From assembly GCF_048771995.1 (NCBI RefSeq), contig NC_133026.1, positions 117,633,501-117,697,500 of the forward strand: DNA of 64,000 nucleotides. Reading direction: 5' to 3'. Positions within the stretch are counted from its first letter, which is position 1. Each line of letters opens with the position of its first letter. The stretch is from Taeniopygia guttata (Eukaryota > Chordata > Aves > Passeriformes > Estrildidae). Shown in pieces: positions 1 through 13,397 of this stretch. The notes under the pieces are model-generated. The model made no database searches. It had not been told where the DNA came from and saw only the letters and a program-made list of their open reading frames with translations. A program made the translations under genes and the position numbers.

Positions 1-1090
1 ATCGAAAACATCGCCGCTTTCTGTGCCAGGGTGGGAGAGCTCTACAGCGGACGGAGCGGCGCGGTGCTGGGCAGGCTCCGTGTCTGTGCCGCTGGAGCAC
101 GGTCCCTGCCGGGGCCTGGCAGCGCCGCCAGCTCTCGGAACTCGCCCCGAGGCGCAGCCTGCGCGCCCGCCGGTGCCGCGTGTGGGGAGGACGGCGTCGC
201 CCTGCATTATCTGCCGGTGTAGCAGGAGGATCGCGGTAATCCCTCCCTGGATCGCACATCCCGCGCTAGCCGGCAGCCGCGGGCTCTGCGGTCCCTCGGG
301 CAGCCGCAGCCGCGGGGCCCCGGGCGGGAGTGGCCCCGGGCGGGAGCGGCCCGGCCGCGCGTCCCCGCCTGACCCCGGCTGCCGCGCCGGGGGGGCGCGG
401 GTCGGGGCGGGCCGGCGGCGGGGGCGGCACCGACAGCGACGCCGACAGCGACAGCGGCCCCGCCTGCGCCGGCGGGGAGCGGCCGTGGCCCGTGGGCGCC
501 CGGGGTGGGCGCAGCCCCGCGAGGGGAGCCCGTGATCCCGCGGCCGCGGCGGGAGGAGCGCGGCTGACGCGGCAGGGAGGAGGAAGCGGCAACTCCGGCG
601 GGCGGACGGGCGCACGGACGGACGGACGGGCGGACGGACATCCCCGGCCCGCCCCGGCCGGCGGAGGGACGGAGGGTCGGAGGGAGGCAGGTACGCGGGA
701 TGCGGCCGTCCAGGGCTCCGTGCCCCCTCCCACGGCCGGGTAGAGGGAGCCCGTCCAGAGCCGCGGAGGTTCCCCGCCATTCCGGGGACATGGGACTCAC
801 CCGGGGACACGGGACTCACCCGGGGACACGGGACTCGGGGACGTTTCGCTTCCCTTTTGTTGCATCCCGAAAACGCCTGCGTGCTTTGCCCGCAGCGCCG
901 GCGTTCCCGGGGAGCGCGTTCGGCGCGGCCCTCGGCAGCTCCGCGGAGGGGCCGGGGCTGAGCGCGTTCCCGCGGGAAAGCGCCGCTCCCCGTGGGCGTG
1001 CGGCTCCAGCGGCTGGGATCCGCTCACGGACAGGGGCAAAGTGCTCGCAGGCGAATAAACAAACAAACATGCAGAAATTTCTGCTCCCCC
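1..1090. promoter_or_regulatory. CpG island 1, candidate promoter and first exon
   Basis: The first kilobase is very rich in G, C and CpG, in sharp contrast to the AT-rich sequence after about 1090. It contains short GACG and GACAGC repeats near 430-460 and 609-640 and a 19-bp tandem repeat at 782-838. A good plus-strand splice donor (CAG then GTACGC) lies at 690/691, so a noncoding first exon could end at 690. All reading frames here are open only because stops are rare in GC-rich DNA, and none matches a protein I know. In mammals VCPIP1 and C8orf44 diverge from a promoter upstream of SGK3, so this island may be that shared promoter with VCPIP1 to the left. That assignment is inference. Confidence 0.7.
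782..838. repeat. 19-bp tandem repeat, three copies
   Basis: Three consecutive copies of a unit close to CCGGGGACACGGGACTCAC lie just after the candidate donor of CpG island 1. The copies differ at one or two positions and the last is cut short. Confidence 0.85.
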
Positions 1091-4000
1091 CGCCCCCGCC
1101 GCTGTAATGTTAGATATTGTGTTTGCAAAGAAGTTTTAAAATCATTTAATGTCTCACATTCTCCTCCTTTCTTTTTTTTTTTTTTTTTTTGAATTCCCAC
1201 CCTTCTCCAGCAGTGTTACCGGCTCCTGCTACTACTCTTGCCCTAATGTTTTTACTGCGTGTATATGTAGTTTTACACAGTATGCTTTATTTTGCATGGC
1301 TGGCTCGGTGTGGGAGGGTTTACTTTCTGTGTTGCAACTACGGACACCACCAAACTCCATTTCAGTTCCACTGCTTAACTCCATAAAGACAGTAAAGCTA
1401 TGCTGGAATCAGACATTTAAGAGCTGAAGAATGGCTGGGAGTTTACATTTAGAGCAGGTGAAAGAGCCCTTTTGCAGAGTCCTTCTGCCCCAGCAGGATG
1501 AGGAAACCCCGGTTAGCTTTGCTTTGTGCCTTGAAGAGGCAAAGCAGGGAACATGGTTTGGGTCTGCAGTCCCTCTTCCTGGTGGTCTCTGTGTCAGAGA
1601 GGCAAGGGCTGGAATTGTCTCTTTACTCCTTTAAACACCTTCAGCATGAGAGAAGGTTGGAGGCAGGGAGAGAACTAAAATAATGCTTCCTCCTCCTGTG
1701 CACAAGAAGTTGCAAAGTATTAGTGCTCCCTGCACAGATCTTTTATGGGAAGGTAAAATTCTGATGCAGACTTGAGGGATTTGAATTAAGGAGAGAAGTG
1801 GTTGAGCTTGAAGGAGTATCCAGTAATAGTCACTTGCATGACTTTTCTACTTGCAGGATGTCTGCCTCAGTGCTTTTGTGAGCATTGATCAGAGCTCCTT
1901 GGCTTCCCCTTGCTGAGACTTATATGCTCCTGCAAAGCTTTTTTTTTTTTGTTTTTAAATCTGAATTCTGTCAGGCTCTTTCCCTTAATTTTTGAGATTG
2001 TTTGAAGAGCAGAAATATGCACTAGTTGGCAGCAAAAACCAGTTAGTAATCTCTGTATTTCTCTCTGGTAAGTGCTACAGCCTCTTTATTATGTGGTCTA
2101 AGCATTGAAATAGCAGTGACATTTATGCTGGACACTCAAAATAGATGTTGACAGCCCTTGCATTTAATTTCTTTCATGTTAATCTAATAAATTCAGTATC
2201 TATTGTAATCTCCAAAGAGGATTAAACATTTCCTGAGGGAAAGTTATGCAGACTGGTGAATACATGGACTGCATCCAGAGTGCTGCAAGATGTGTAATTC
2301 ATTGCTTATGTTGCACTGAGGGGACCTTCATCCTGATAATCAACAACCCATAGGAGTTGTTTCTTTTTATGATCAGTGTGTGCATTCTCATTCTCCAGGT
2401 ATCTTTCTAAGAAGCCTGACAAAGCTGGATGTTCAAGTCTCATTGAACAGAAGTCTTAAAAAGACTTATGGGGGTACAGTAGTTGGGTGGTTCCTAGTCC
2501 ACTCTGCTTATAAAATAATGTATTGCAGGGAGCTTATAGTTCAAGTTTTAAGATGTGAGCACTTTAAAATCACTACTCTGTTCATTTTCTGACTTGTTTA
2601 AAGTCAATCCACAAGTAGGTGGATAATTTGACTGTAATGGCATGTGTTTAAAATAGTGATCGGTGGTTTTTAATATGCAGAATTGTTTCAGCCTAGCTAG
2701 CTGGAGTAGCTGCAAGCCTCCAAGCTGACTTGACCCAGCAACAAAAGGGTATGCTGAGGGCCAAAAATAAAGTCTATTACATAAAATGGCCCAGGTATTA
2801 GCAAATAACACTAGATGCAAAGCATCTCTTGTTTCTCTTCAGATCTAGGGTTTATGATGGAAATCATCTGTCAATCTAAAATGCCATGCATGCTAATTGC
2901 AGGTTCATGTTAATCATCACTGTATAAGAGGGTATGTCAAATCCTATTTTCCTTCCCATCCATACAGGATAAGCTGCTAATAAGCTGTGATCCTTCAGCC
3001 ATATCCACACATCAGTTCTCTCCTGGGTTGTCCTTCCTATATCCCAGATCATCTTCCAGATGGTTTCAGTTTTATAATTTGCATGCAAGTAACTAGGGCT
3101 TTTTTGTCCCATGGCTACAAGCCCTTTTATATACAAATACCCTGCATTTTTGCGTGGAAATAAAGTTCAGGTTATACATATTTGCAGTTCCAAATTATGT
3201 TTTTGTTTTGGCTGTCTAAGTTGTCATTAAGAAGAATGTTATTTTGAAGGAATATGCGCTTCCCAAAAGGAAATTCACTGTTGGTTGGTTTTGTGACTTC
3301 ATATTTGGACATCCCTAAGTCATTGAAGTCTTATTCTGCTATGATTTTTTTTTCTGTAAACTAAGGAACTAGAAACTACTGTAAATAATGTATTTACTTA
3401 TACAGACTGAGCCATAGTAAAGCAATATGTTGTTTTTATTTGAAGTTAGCTCTTTGAGTGTTTGTATTGAAGGATTCATTTTGTTGTAGTTTAAGTAGTA
3501 TCCATATGCTAAAATGTCCTACAAAGAAAACACACTTTCCAAAGTAGAACTGAAGGGCTTCCACGTGCTCTAAGAACATTATAAAATATGTTAATCAGGT
3601 TCCTGCTTGCATTCCTAATTCTCAAACAGAATTTATTCCCCCAAGTCTTCCAAACCACCTAACACTGTGTCTGCCTGACTCTGAAAGTGTCTTAAACGTA
3701 TTGGATCTCCTCCTTTGAGCAGAAAGTTCTTAAGCGCCTTATCTAGAGCTGCTGTAGCTGAGCATCAAAGCCCTGAGGAGATAAAGAAAGTAGGGCACCT
3801 GGCAAGCACATCGCAAACACACGCGCTGATGGATCGCTCGTGTCTCAAAATGCAGCTGTGTGCTTCCTTTTGGGAGCACTGCCCGAAGAGGAGCCAGTGC
3901 TCACCCTTCCCTGAGAGCTGCTGGTGCTGGGATGTGTCTGAACAGCAGGCTGTGTTCTGGTAGCTGAAACCTGAACTCCTGCTCCCTGTGCCCAAGGGGT

Positions 4001-5792
4001 TCAAACCCACATCTTCTGTCACCTCTGCAGCTGTTGAATAGGCTGAAGGAGGCCAGCAGAAGGACACACTTTGCTCCTTGTGTTCTACCTGGGCCGTCTG
4101 GTGGAAGATGCAGCAGGTTGCCCGAGGCTGGCATGAGGCAGCACCAGAACCTTGACTCTGTCACAGCACACACTCTGTCTGTGCCCTACTGGGAGGAGGG
4201 CTGGGATCTGGTGGGTGCTTGCTGGTGATGATTATCAGAGGTGAGCATTTCCATGACATCCTCTGCGTTTCAAGAGAAGATCAACACTTGACTAATTTCT
4301 CTAGCAGAGAACTGGGCCCAGGAGAACAGAGATTTCAGAGAGCTCAGAGATCTGGAGTGGGTGATGACAGCTGGTTGTAGTCCCAGTTTAGGAGTTCAAG
4401 CCTGCAGGCTGAAGTGGGGAAAGTGTCCAGTGTTTCCTTCCAGAAAGCCCCATTTCCAGTGCAGGGAATTTCCATCCTGGACCACCACTTTCACACAGTG
4501 TATCTGTGTGGCAATAGGTGTCACCCTGCCAGTTTTATATTATGCAGGTCTTTAGGTGGTGTTTTATGTGTTCTTTGCCACAGATTTGTGTGTTTGTGTC
4601 CTGACCTGTAACTCCATTCTCTTGCCCAGTTCTGTGTTAGGATTCTTTCTCCCTGCTCTTTAGCAAAGGAAGAAGTAAGGTTGTATCTTCATGTGACCTT
4701 CTCACTCCAGTTTCTCAGACACCCTGGGAGCATCATCTGAGGAGAAGAGGGAACTTCCTTATTCCCTCATATTTGAAATGCTTTGCTTTGCAACTACAGT
4801 TTTTCTGTAGCTTAGGGCAGGAAAGCACCTGGGAGTTGGGGGAGTGTGGGTAAGCAAGATTGATGTCTACATTTATTTCACAGCTCCTTTATTCAAGGAG
4901 ATGTCACATCTTACTTCTTGGCAGTCTTGTTTGAAACAGTGAGGGCGACTGGCAAGCTGCTAGTGCTGAGTGTCTTGCCAAATACTATTGCAAAATACTG
5001 CCAGTGCAGAAGTTGCATAGCTTTACAGACTGTTATGTTTCTCTAGGAGTAAACCAAAGGGGTACCAACTTCTGATCCTTTGCCTCTAAAGAGAAGCGGG
5101 ACCGACATGCTTCCATTACCTTATGAGGCACCATCATGGTGCTTTGCTGCTTGCTGTTTCTTCCAGCCCTTGGGATTAGTTTTCCTTTAATGGTACTTCT
5201 CCATCTCTTGCTCACTGTTGTGAAATAACTGAGGAAACAGAACTATTTAAAACATCTTCACTATATTGTTAATTGCAAAATAATTTGGAGCAGACATTGG
5301 ACCAAGGAAAGCTTTGCCTCTGATCCTGGACTCAATGTTGCAAATGTAGCAGGTGCATCAAAATAGATTTGCTGTGCCCCACAGAGTTATACCCATATTT
5401 GTGTGTTTTTTGAAGAGCTATGCAACTGAAGTCAATTCCAACTATTTATCAGTATAATAGGATGCAAAATCTGCTATCTGAATATATGCAAACTGTGTGC
5501 CAACGATTGAGACCTTGTAACTTTGCTTTGAAAACAAGGCACGTATTGGAAACACAGATCTATTTTTCAGTAGCTATCTTGCTAGCTATTTCAGAGCTTT
5601 GCATCATTCATCTGTGCTCAAATTGTTATTTTAGTGAGAAAACGGGCACCTGTGAAGATTATTGTCCCGTGGTATTGTATATCATTTTGCACTACAGTGA
5701 CATTTCTGGGTTCAGCTAGGAAGATAAGCTGAAGGCATAAGTGCTGCTCGTGGCTAAACATCTTAAATCATGCTGTTATTCTGGTTAGAAGG

Positions 5793-5818
5793 ACACACAC
5801 ACAAGATGGTGTGTGTGT
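5793..5818. repeat. (CA)5/(TG)5 perfect hairpin
   Basis: Five CA units are followed by a 6-base spacer and five GT units, forming a perfect 10-bp inverted repeat. It lies just left of an old CR1 fragment. Confidence 0.8.
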
Positions 5819-6190
5819 ACTTCACACCTGGGAGGGTGGTGAGGTAACTCACCAGCTTGAGTGAACTCCTCGCCGTGAGTGTTCCAATGGTGCTGCTCAG
5901 GGCTGTGTTTGCCTGGGTTTTGAAAACCTCCAAAGACAGAGGCTCCACAGCCCCCTGGACACCCTGTCCTGGTGGTCAGTTATCCCTGTGGGGATTTTCC
6001 TTCTCATGCAATGCACCAGTGAGTCTGTCTTGGGAACCTTCTCAAAGACATTGGGAGGCCGCTGTTAGGTGCCCTTCAAGCCTCTTCTCAAGGCTAACAA
6101 AATAAGTCCAGTTGCCTCCAACTCATCTAAAGAATGTGCTGCAGCCCATGACTGCCTGTGTTTTGGCCTCTTCCATACCCTGTGTTGTTC
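5815..6190 (-). mobile_element. CR1 LINE fragment, old
   Basis: The plus strand reads as the complement of the 3' part of a CR1 retrotransposon. Recognisable stretches include the one around TTTGAAAACCTCCAAAGACA (about 5917), the GGAGGCCGCTGTTAGGTGCC stretch near 6055 and the CTTCTCAAGGCTAACAA stretch near 6083. In this orientation CR1 copies typically carry CCTCCAGGGATGG, GGAAGGCCGCTATGAGGTC and CTTCTCCAGGCTGAAC. The copy is heavily diverged, has no open reading frame and is truncated at both ends, so its limits are approximate. CR1 is the dominant LINE of birds. Confidence 0.75.
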
Positions 6191-6296
6191 CTGCTTAAGC
6201 GAAGGAATGTTGGATGCATGTGTTGGGATGCAAGTGTACTTGGCCTGCATGACTCTGAACTACTGTGTGTTTATATTATAATAGTTTAGGTTTATA

Positions 6297-6319
6297 TTTT
6301 TGTTTGTTTGTTTGTTTGT
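6297..6319. repeat. (TTTG)n microsatellite
   Basis: Five uninterrupted TTTG units follow an AT-rich stretch. Confidence 0.9.
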
Positions 6320-6424
6320 AAATTCCCAGTGTTTGGTATTTATGAACTGGGATCACTATCAAACCCTAAAATATGCTTTATACTAAGTTTAGTAAATTGC
6401 TAAGTACTGAGCATTCAGAAAATG

Positions 6425-6467
6425 AATGCTTTTACTCAACCATTTAGAACAAATGCTTTTACTCAAC
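6425..6467. repeat. Direct repeat, 27-bp period
   Basis: The 16-bp string AATGCTTTTACTCAAC occurs at 6425-6440 and again at 6452-6467. This is a partial tandem duplication. Confidence 0.85.
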
Positions 6468-9400
6468 TGATAGAATTTCCAGTTTATGGTATGTGTTTTG
6501 CTTTAATGCTGAAAAGAGCATAGAAGAGGGACAGGAGGTAATTAAAGAAGAAAATAACTCCTGTACTCCCTTTGGATGGGACTTAACCATACTTTGCAAA
6601 AGCAAGATACATTAAGTCTACAAGTTTGGACTGCTGCCAAAAACTACAAAACAGAGAAAACTTAGGACAATTCAGAAATAAAAACTACCTGGCAAAAGTA
6701 CCCAGACTGTTAAATGCCTTGAAGACAAGTGCATCAAAGAACTAGGAGACTTCCTCCTCCTTGCTTCCATAGTAGTGGTGCATCTTGAAAATATTAAAGT
6801 GGGGTGGGGGGGTTGAGGGGGGGAAGAAAAAAGCTATATTTTCATTAAAAGGTAAGTAAAAAGAGCATGTAGCATTAAGGACTATATAGCAATGCTTTAT
6901 GAGAGGTAAGAAGTGAAACAGAACGGGGTTATTTGGAGTCATAGTGGATGCTGATAGCTTAGAATCCAATTATCCAATTAGCCTTCTGATTATTTTTTTT
7001 CTTTTTTTTTTTTCAAATAGTAGACCCTCCTCTTTCATTTAAGCGATAAATGTAATGCTGTTAATTTAATCTCCCAGTACTCATGGTAAATATCTTGTAA
7101 ATAATTACCTTGTTTTCATTAATTGCTCTTTAAAAGGGTTCATGTATTTTTCAGACTAGTGAAAAACCAGCATTTTAATATTTTAATTTCTAAATTTCAC
7201 CCTCCCCAATCAGCCTTTGCTAAGAGACTGTTTGTTGTCTTTGATAATAAACAGATGGAGTTTCTCTGTCAGGGAACCCCAAAACTGTCCCTTAGTTGTG
7301 TCCCTTGAAAATAATGTGACACTTTGAGCAGTGACAGAAAACCAGAAAATTACTGTGCTCTGGTAAGAGAATGTGTGCTACAAAATTTTCAGCTGTCTTG
7401 GTGAAAGTGTTTGCATCAAGAATGAACAGTGCTGTTTGCAATGAGGTTTTACATCTTATGTGTGTGTCCACACACATTATATGCAACTCTAAAGGCATAT
7501 GCCAGATAGATTGGTTTAACTTCACTTTTCTTCAGAATTTTTAGGAGGTTGGCTGCCTCTTTGGTGCTCTTTTCATGTTAACTAACAGGTTATGTGGTGG
7601 ATGAATAGGATTCTTTATAGAATTATCTAAAACCAGGCACTGATTTATTTGAAAACAAAGGGTTTCTTTAGAGCTAAGTTTAAGCTGGCATTGCCATGAA
7701 TCCTAGAATTATTCTACATTTAAATGAGAGAACAGTGATGCACTTGTACTTGGGCTTTGAACAGCACAGAGCTGTTGACCAGAGACTTGGAGACTGCTGA
7801 GCAAATCTGTTTAGGTTCCTTTGCCGAAGTTTCCAAGCCTACTCCTCTCTCCTTACAGATGATGAGAAGCAAAGCTAAAAAGACACTATAAGTTGCACTG
7901 ATCAGTTTGTTTGGAGGATAGCAAGTTGTTTGCTGGTGTGTGATCCAAAAATGTATAAAATCCTGCTCTGTAGCAATCTGAACACATACTTTTTCTCTGT
8001 TTTGCTTTGGGGTGTGGGGTCTAGAGCATAGCAGCTAAACAATACCTCACTTGTTTATAAAAAACCTTGGGAAGAAGGGGTGAGAGAGAAGAAAATATTT
8101 ACAGTAGCTTTCTACCCAATTAAAATCAGAAGGCAGACTAAAAAGGAAAGAGTTCATCTATGGTCCAAGCCAATTAAAATTAAATTTTGCTGCTTGGATG
8201 TTAATTTACACATCCAAGGCAATGTAAATTTTAACTAGAAGCTTGACTTAACCTCACCAGTTCAGATGAACTTCAGATTTATGACTCATTTAGCTTTGGT
8301 CATAGCATCTGGCCGTCTAAGCACATTTTATGTGAATTGACATTAGATATTCATAAACTGCCTTAAAATGTTGAATCTGTGGAGTACTTCACCAGAATGT
8401 GTAAATAATGCCTGTCTCGCAAACACAGCTCTGCAACACGAGCTGGTTCAGATCCTCAGTTAAGATATTCTTATGGTTTATGCCCTCAGCCATTTATCCT
8501 CTTGTTTAATTATTTAGGAATAAAACCAGATTTATGTAGCTTCTGTCATGTATTAAAAGGTATCTCGAATTTCTCTGCAAATGTTTTAATTGTATTTGTT
8601 GATATTAGCTGAGATTGTTTTTGGATTTTTACACATAAAAAGTGGTTTATTTATAAAGAATGGAAATAGATGTAGAAGGAGAAATCTCATAACACTTACA
8701 CGGTTTTACTCCACAATTAAACTGCAAACTTGTCAATGTGTGCACAAATCAGTTTACTGTTTTATATAGGAACATCACTTGGAATTATCTGAAAGAAATT
8801 TTTTCATCAACCACCCAGTCAAATCCTGGATAATTATTCAGGGAACCATGTTGGATTTGTGATGTGCACAGAGTAAGAAACAAAACAGTCCTTGAGAAGA
8901 AATCGGAAGGGACTGAATATTTCAGAAGCTGCAGAGCATAAGGAACAGAGGACAGCCTTGCAGCTCAGAATCTAAACAGGGACACACACAGACATGCACA
9001 ATTTGACACTTCTTTAGAAAAAGAAAGTTCATTAAATGAAAATATGTTGATATTAGGAAGTGGCAAGGAGAAACTGGAACATTCTTTGTCTTGGTTACTG
9101 CTCTATAACTCGGCAGCTGGAAAAGATTGATGACTTGGGTGCTTGGCCCTCTGTTTTGGTTTTGCTGTTTTAATTTATGAATCAGAAAGTCCCTAGACAC
9201 AGGTCCTCATTTAAAGAAATGAAAGCAAGAAAAATAAGACAGATTATTAGCAATGTTATATTAAAGCAAATGCAATAGCTAGGTTAAAATATTGTGATAG
9301 TTGTTCTAGTGTATTTACAGATCTACCGAAGATGTCTATATGTCACATCAGATGTCAGTTTAAATTGTCAATATGTTGTCTCAAATCAGTCAGTGCCTGG

Positions 9401-12198
9401 TGTCTAGAGAGTGAGCACTGTCACTCCAGTCATGCTTGTTGCTGCAAAGCATTTAGATCAAAGTAACAGTGGAGGAAAGCCCCGTTGTTCTGGTCTGCTA
9501 TTGCTGCTGTGTCCTGCTTTGGTCTATGCCGCATGGATGTCACAGTTGGTCCCTGGATTCCTCTGGCTTGGCTTCAGATTACAGACACTCTGTTACAGTG
9601 TCAGTTCAGTTCAGGAGCATGCTTTTGGAGTAATCCCTTGTGGTTCACTCTGCTGGGGGATCTTGGGGAACATGAGCTGGATTCCTTTCAGATCAAATAA
9701 GACTGGAAGATGTTCTTCCAGCGTGCTCTTAGCACTGAACCAGGCACAGGACCAGGATGAAGCTGGGTTGAAGCAAAACAGACAACTTGCCATGCCAACA
9801 TGGGTCATGTGGGTGCTGCATCTTCAGCATCAACTGACTTTCTCTGTGTGGATGTGCTTTTCCTGCACTGCATTATTTGCTGAGGTGGACATTGAAACAA
9901 AAACAGCAGCAAAAGTAGATCCAAGCACCTGCAGCCTGTCTTTTCTCTTGACTTCAGGTGCAGCCTCATAAGTCATTGCTTATAAAAGTATAACACACCT
10001 CTGAAATTACTCTCCCTGCAAATGGCAGTCTCATTTTTCATCTTTGTTTTTCCCAGCTTCTTTCCTGTCACCTGACTTCCCTCAGTGCTTCTCTCTGTGT
10101 TTCTAAACCACTTTTTCCTCCCCTCACTTCTGGTTTGCCACCATGGCATTCTTCAACCATTGCTCCCAGCCATAAGGTCTCAGTCTCAGGTGGTCTCTGC
10201 CCCAAAGAGGCAGTCTGTTTTATGAAGAAGTGTTTGCTTTGGCTGTTTTTAAAGCTCTTTCCTGGTGAAATCTCTTCCATTGATTCACTAGCCTTCCGAT
10301 AGTTTTTCATGTTCTTGTCACCCCTCCTCCAGTGCTTATTAACCTGAACCTTTTCTGTGCTCATTTTAAACTCATTAGGACTTGTCTTGAAGAGACAATT
10401 CCCTTCTCTTTGAAGTAGTCTTACAAGGTAACAGGCACCTCTCAAGTGGGCCCCCCCACCCCACACCACACTAGCTTGTCCATCCCACTTTCCCATAAGT
10501 CACATTTTCTAGAACAGTTTTCATACTTATTTCTGTTCCCTAGACCTGCACAGGTAGGACCACCATGTCCTAGGTATTCAGACAAAAAAAGAGAGAAGTA
10601 GAAGGACTTTTCTGAGTTCAGCAGAGTATACTCAGGCTTCCCACTCTTATTTTATATATCACAGCAATATTTGCTTAGAACAGCATGACGTTTGTCTTTG
10701 TGCTGTAGTCTGAGGCCTTGTTTCCCATCCTGTATTTCCATATTAGGCATTTGCTGCCCTTGGGCAATATCTTGCATATAATCTGCTACATTTCACTCCA
10801 TTCTTCCAGATCACTACCTTGTCCTGATGATGATATATTTAACCTTTGTTTCTCACATCCAGAACTAATATTTATTCTTCCTGCTTCTGTAACCCGGTTG
10901 TTAAAATATCTCCAGACAGTTTCAAAGCTTTTCTGAAGGGAAGGTGTGACATCTGTGATTTCTCTCCTGCCTCTCTGGAAGGCTGTCAGAGGAAGTTAGC
11001 AATGTGATTTAACAAATCTCTTTTGGCTCATACTTAGGATTATCTTCCAGGTGCTGCTAATTGATCTGTTTTGGATTGTTTTCCCCAGGAATTTGAAGTT
11101 AAACTGACTCACTGGTCTTTAATATTCTTACCTGTTGTTTTTGTTGCTTTGGTTTGTTTACTTGGGTTTTTTTTTCCCATTGTGCAGACGTGAACACACT
11201 TCCACTCACATTCTCTGTCTCTCTCCCATTCCTCCTGAAATCTTTCCTGTCATTACTATTATTTATGCCAATTACTGCTTGCATTTGACCTCCTTGGTGA
11301 AGACTGATGTCCTAGACATGATGGTCTTTTGGGTGTCATCTCTCATCAGCTTTTCTCTGTGTAGGGCCAGAAGGTTTTTCTTGCTCTTAAGCTATAAACA
11401 TATTGATAATAAAGATTTTTTTTTGTTGCTAGCCTTTTTTTTTTTTTAGCATTATAATTCTACCTTAACCATGCTGATTCTCATAACTATGTACTTCTGC
11501 AGATTTTATATTTATTGCTAGCAATTTGACTATGTTTTCACATTCTGTGCCTGTCTTGACAAATAAATCTTGTGCTGTTTTTGTTTATTTTTACAGGGCA
11601 CAAGCACAGATTATCGTGTTGTATTGTTTTGTAGAGAAATTTCTGCTTCTTTGTTGTGTCCCCTCTTAGCGTCTGTTGTGTTCACATTCTTTTTGCTACA
11701 TTCTTGGGCTCCTCCACCTCCCATTTAATGACATTTAGTCAACTTTTCTTCTGAATTGGTTGCTTTCCATTTGTCTAGAAACAAATCTAAAGAATACACT
11801 GCCTTTTTAAATTTTTTTTTAAAAATCTGATTTTGAATAAAAGAAGTTTAAGTCTAAACTTTAACTAAAGTGCTGTCAATTCACAGGTCTTTGCTCCTTA
11901 TGACATGTGACTGTTGAGATACCACATGATAGTAGATTCCCGGTTCAGGCTCTTTGGTTTTACTTCTAAGTTGCTAGCTGTTTGATGTAGATTTGAGATA
12001 TGAAACAAATAACCCTGGTGCTGGTAGGTGGTTTTTAATGGCTTTGTTGTTGTTTAAACTGATTAGCCCTGTCAGTGCAAATGGCTTGTTTTTGCAAAGC
12101 TTCAGATTCTGCCGACTGTCATTTTGCTTGTTGTCTGTCATCTACTACAGTGGCAAACATTAATTTAAAACCTAAGGAGAGTGTGTCCTTTCAGACTT

Positions 12199-12272
12199 AC
12201 AGAATAACAGAATGGTTTGGATTGGAAGGGACCTTAAAGATCATCTAGTCTCAGTTTCTGGTCTGTAACCTC
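12199..12272 (-). mobile_element. CR1 LINE 3'-end fragment
   Basis: The plus strand contains AGAATGGTTTGGATTGGAAG followed by GGACCTTAAAGATCATCTAG. This is the complement of the conserved CR1 3' end found in thousands of copies per bird genome, so the element lies on the minus strand. It is a short, 5'-truncated copy. The right limit is uncertain because similarity fades after about 12260. Confidence 0.88.
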
Positions 12273-12402
12273 AGCCCATTCGTGGGATAGTTCAGATTTT
12301 GTTTCACAAGATGTTGACCCTTTACAAAGGTCAGATGCTGGATCCAGACTCTTCCAACCATGAATTTATTTCCTTGGCTCATTACAGCAATGACAGTAGA
12401 AA

Positions 12403-12446
12403 ATTTTAACTGAGCCACTCCATCATTTTAACTGAACCACTCCATC
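12403..12446. repeat. 22-bp tandem duplication
   Basis: Two adjacent 22-bp copies beginning ATTTTAACTGAGCCACTCC differ at a single base. Confidence 0.9.
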
Positions 12447-13397
12447 AGCTTGACATGGGTGACCTCAGCAATTAACTGAAATGCCTCCCCTTCCTGTTTT
12501 GAATGGGGAATGCTGTACTGCATTCCACTCCATTCCATTCCAGAGACAACCGAACCTTTGGATGTTCACCCTTGGTAACACCAATGCTGCTAAAGGCTTA
12601 CCATTGACTTCTTTTACATCCAGGGTGAGTGGAAAAGGCACCCACCCTGCTGTGGGAAGCCCATCAGTTCGGCACTTCCTCTGAAGTAAAGCTGTGACAT
12701 GTACGGCCACACTTGGAAAAGAAAAGGATCTGGTTAAAATATAAGACAAATTCCACAATTTATGTGTTCAGAAGATACTAAAATTATTCTCTGGAATAAT
12801 CATTTGTTAGTATCCAACTTACTTACTTTTGTAGTAAATTTGTCTCCACCACCCTCCCGCCCCCCATATATGTTTGGGGTTTTTTATTGGGTGGTTTCTT
12901 TACAAAAGAAAATCTCAAGATAATTATTATTATTGTAGTCATAAAGAAAAGGAGTGTGAGTTCTGCATGTTTTCCTCTCTCCTTCCAGACACTACAGGAA
13001 GTCATGGTCTCCCCTCTCAACTTTCCTGGATGCTTGATAAAACAAAACTGAATATAATCCCATGTAAATTAAATAAGTAATCCCAACATCTTGTTTTCAT
13101 ACTTCCACAATTCCAGCGGCCATACAAGTATAGTTTGGCTCTTCCTGTCCACCATGGCAGGCATATTAATGCTTTCAAATTTTCTTTTATGTGCAACGTC
13201 CAAAATGTCTTTTTCTTTGGTGTTTGATGTTTTATTTGTTCACTTTTTGTCTCACTCAACTGCTGATCCTTTCGTTAGTTGATAGAAGTTCTACTGCCTA
13301 TCTTTATTCCATGAATTGCTCTGACTTGTGTGATTTGGGACATCCTTCCTATAAACCAGATTTCAAAATGTGGTGCAAGTTTAACTGTGCAGGTTCA

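Noticed and set aside
207-800. 197-codon minus-strand frame in CpG island 1 as the start of VCPIP1
   Set aside because: The translation does not resemble the VCPIP1 N-terminus as I remember it and is Pro/Arg/Gly low complexity typical of CpG islands.
4000-4020. Box B-like GGTTCAAACCC
   Set aside because: No box A at a proper distance on either strand and no cloverleaf; likely chance.
10068-10496. 142-codon minus-strand frame
   Set aside because: Lies in a pyrimidine-rich stretch with no recognisable protein family; possibly old repeat DNA but no family could be named.
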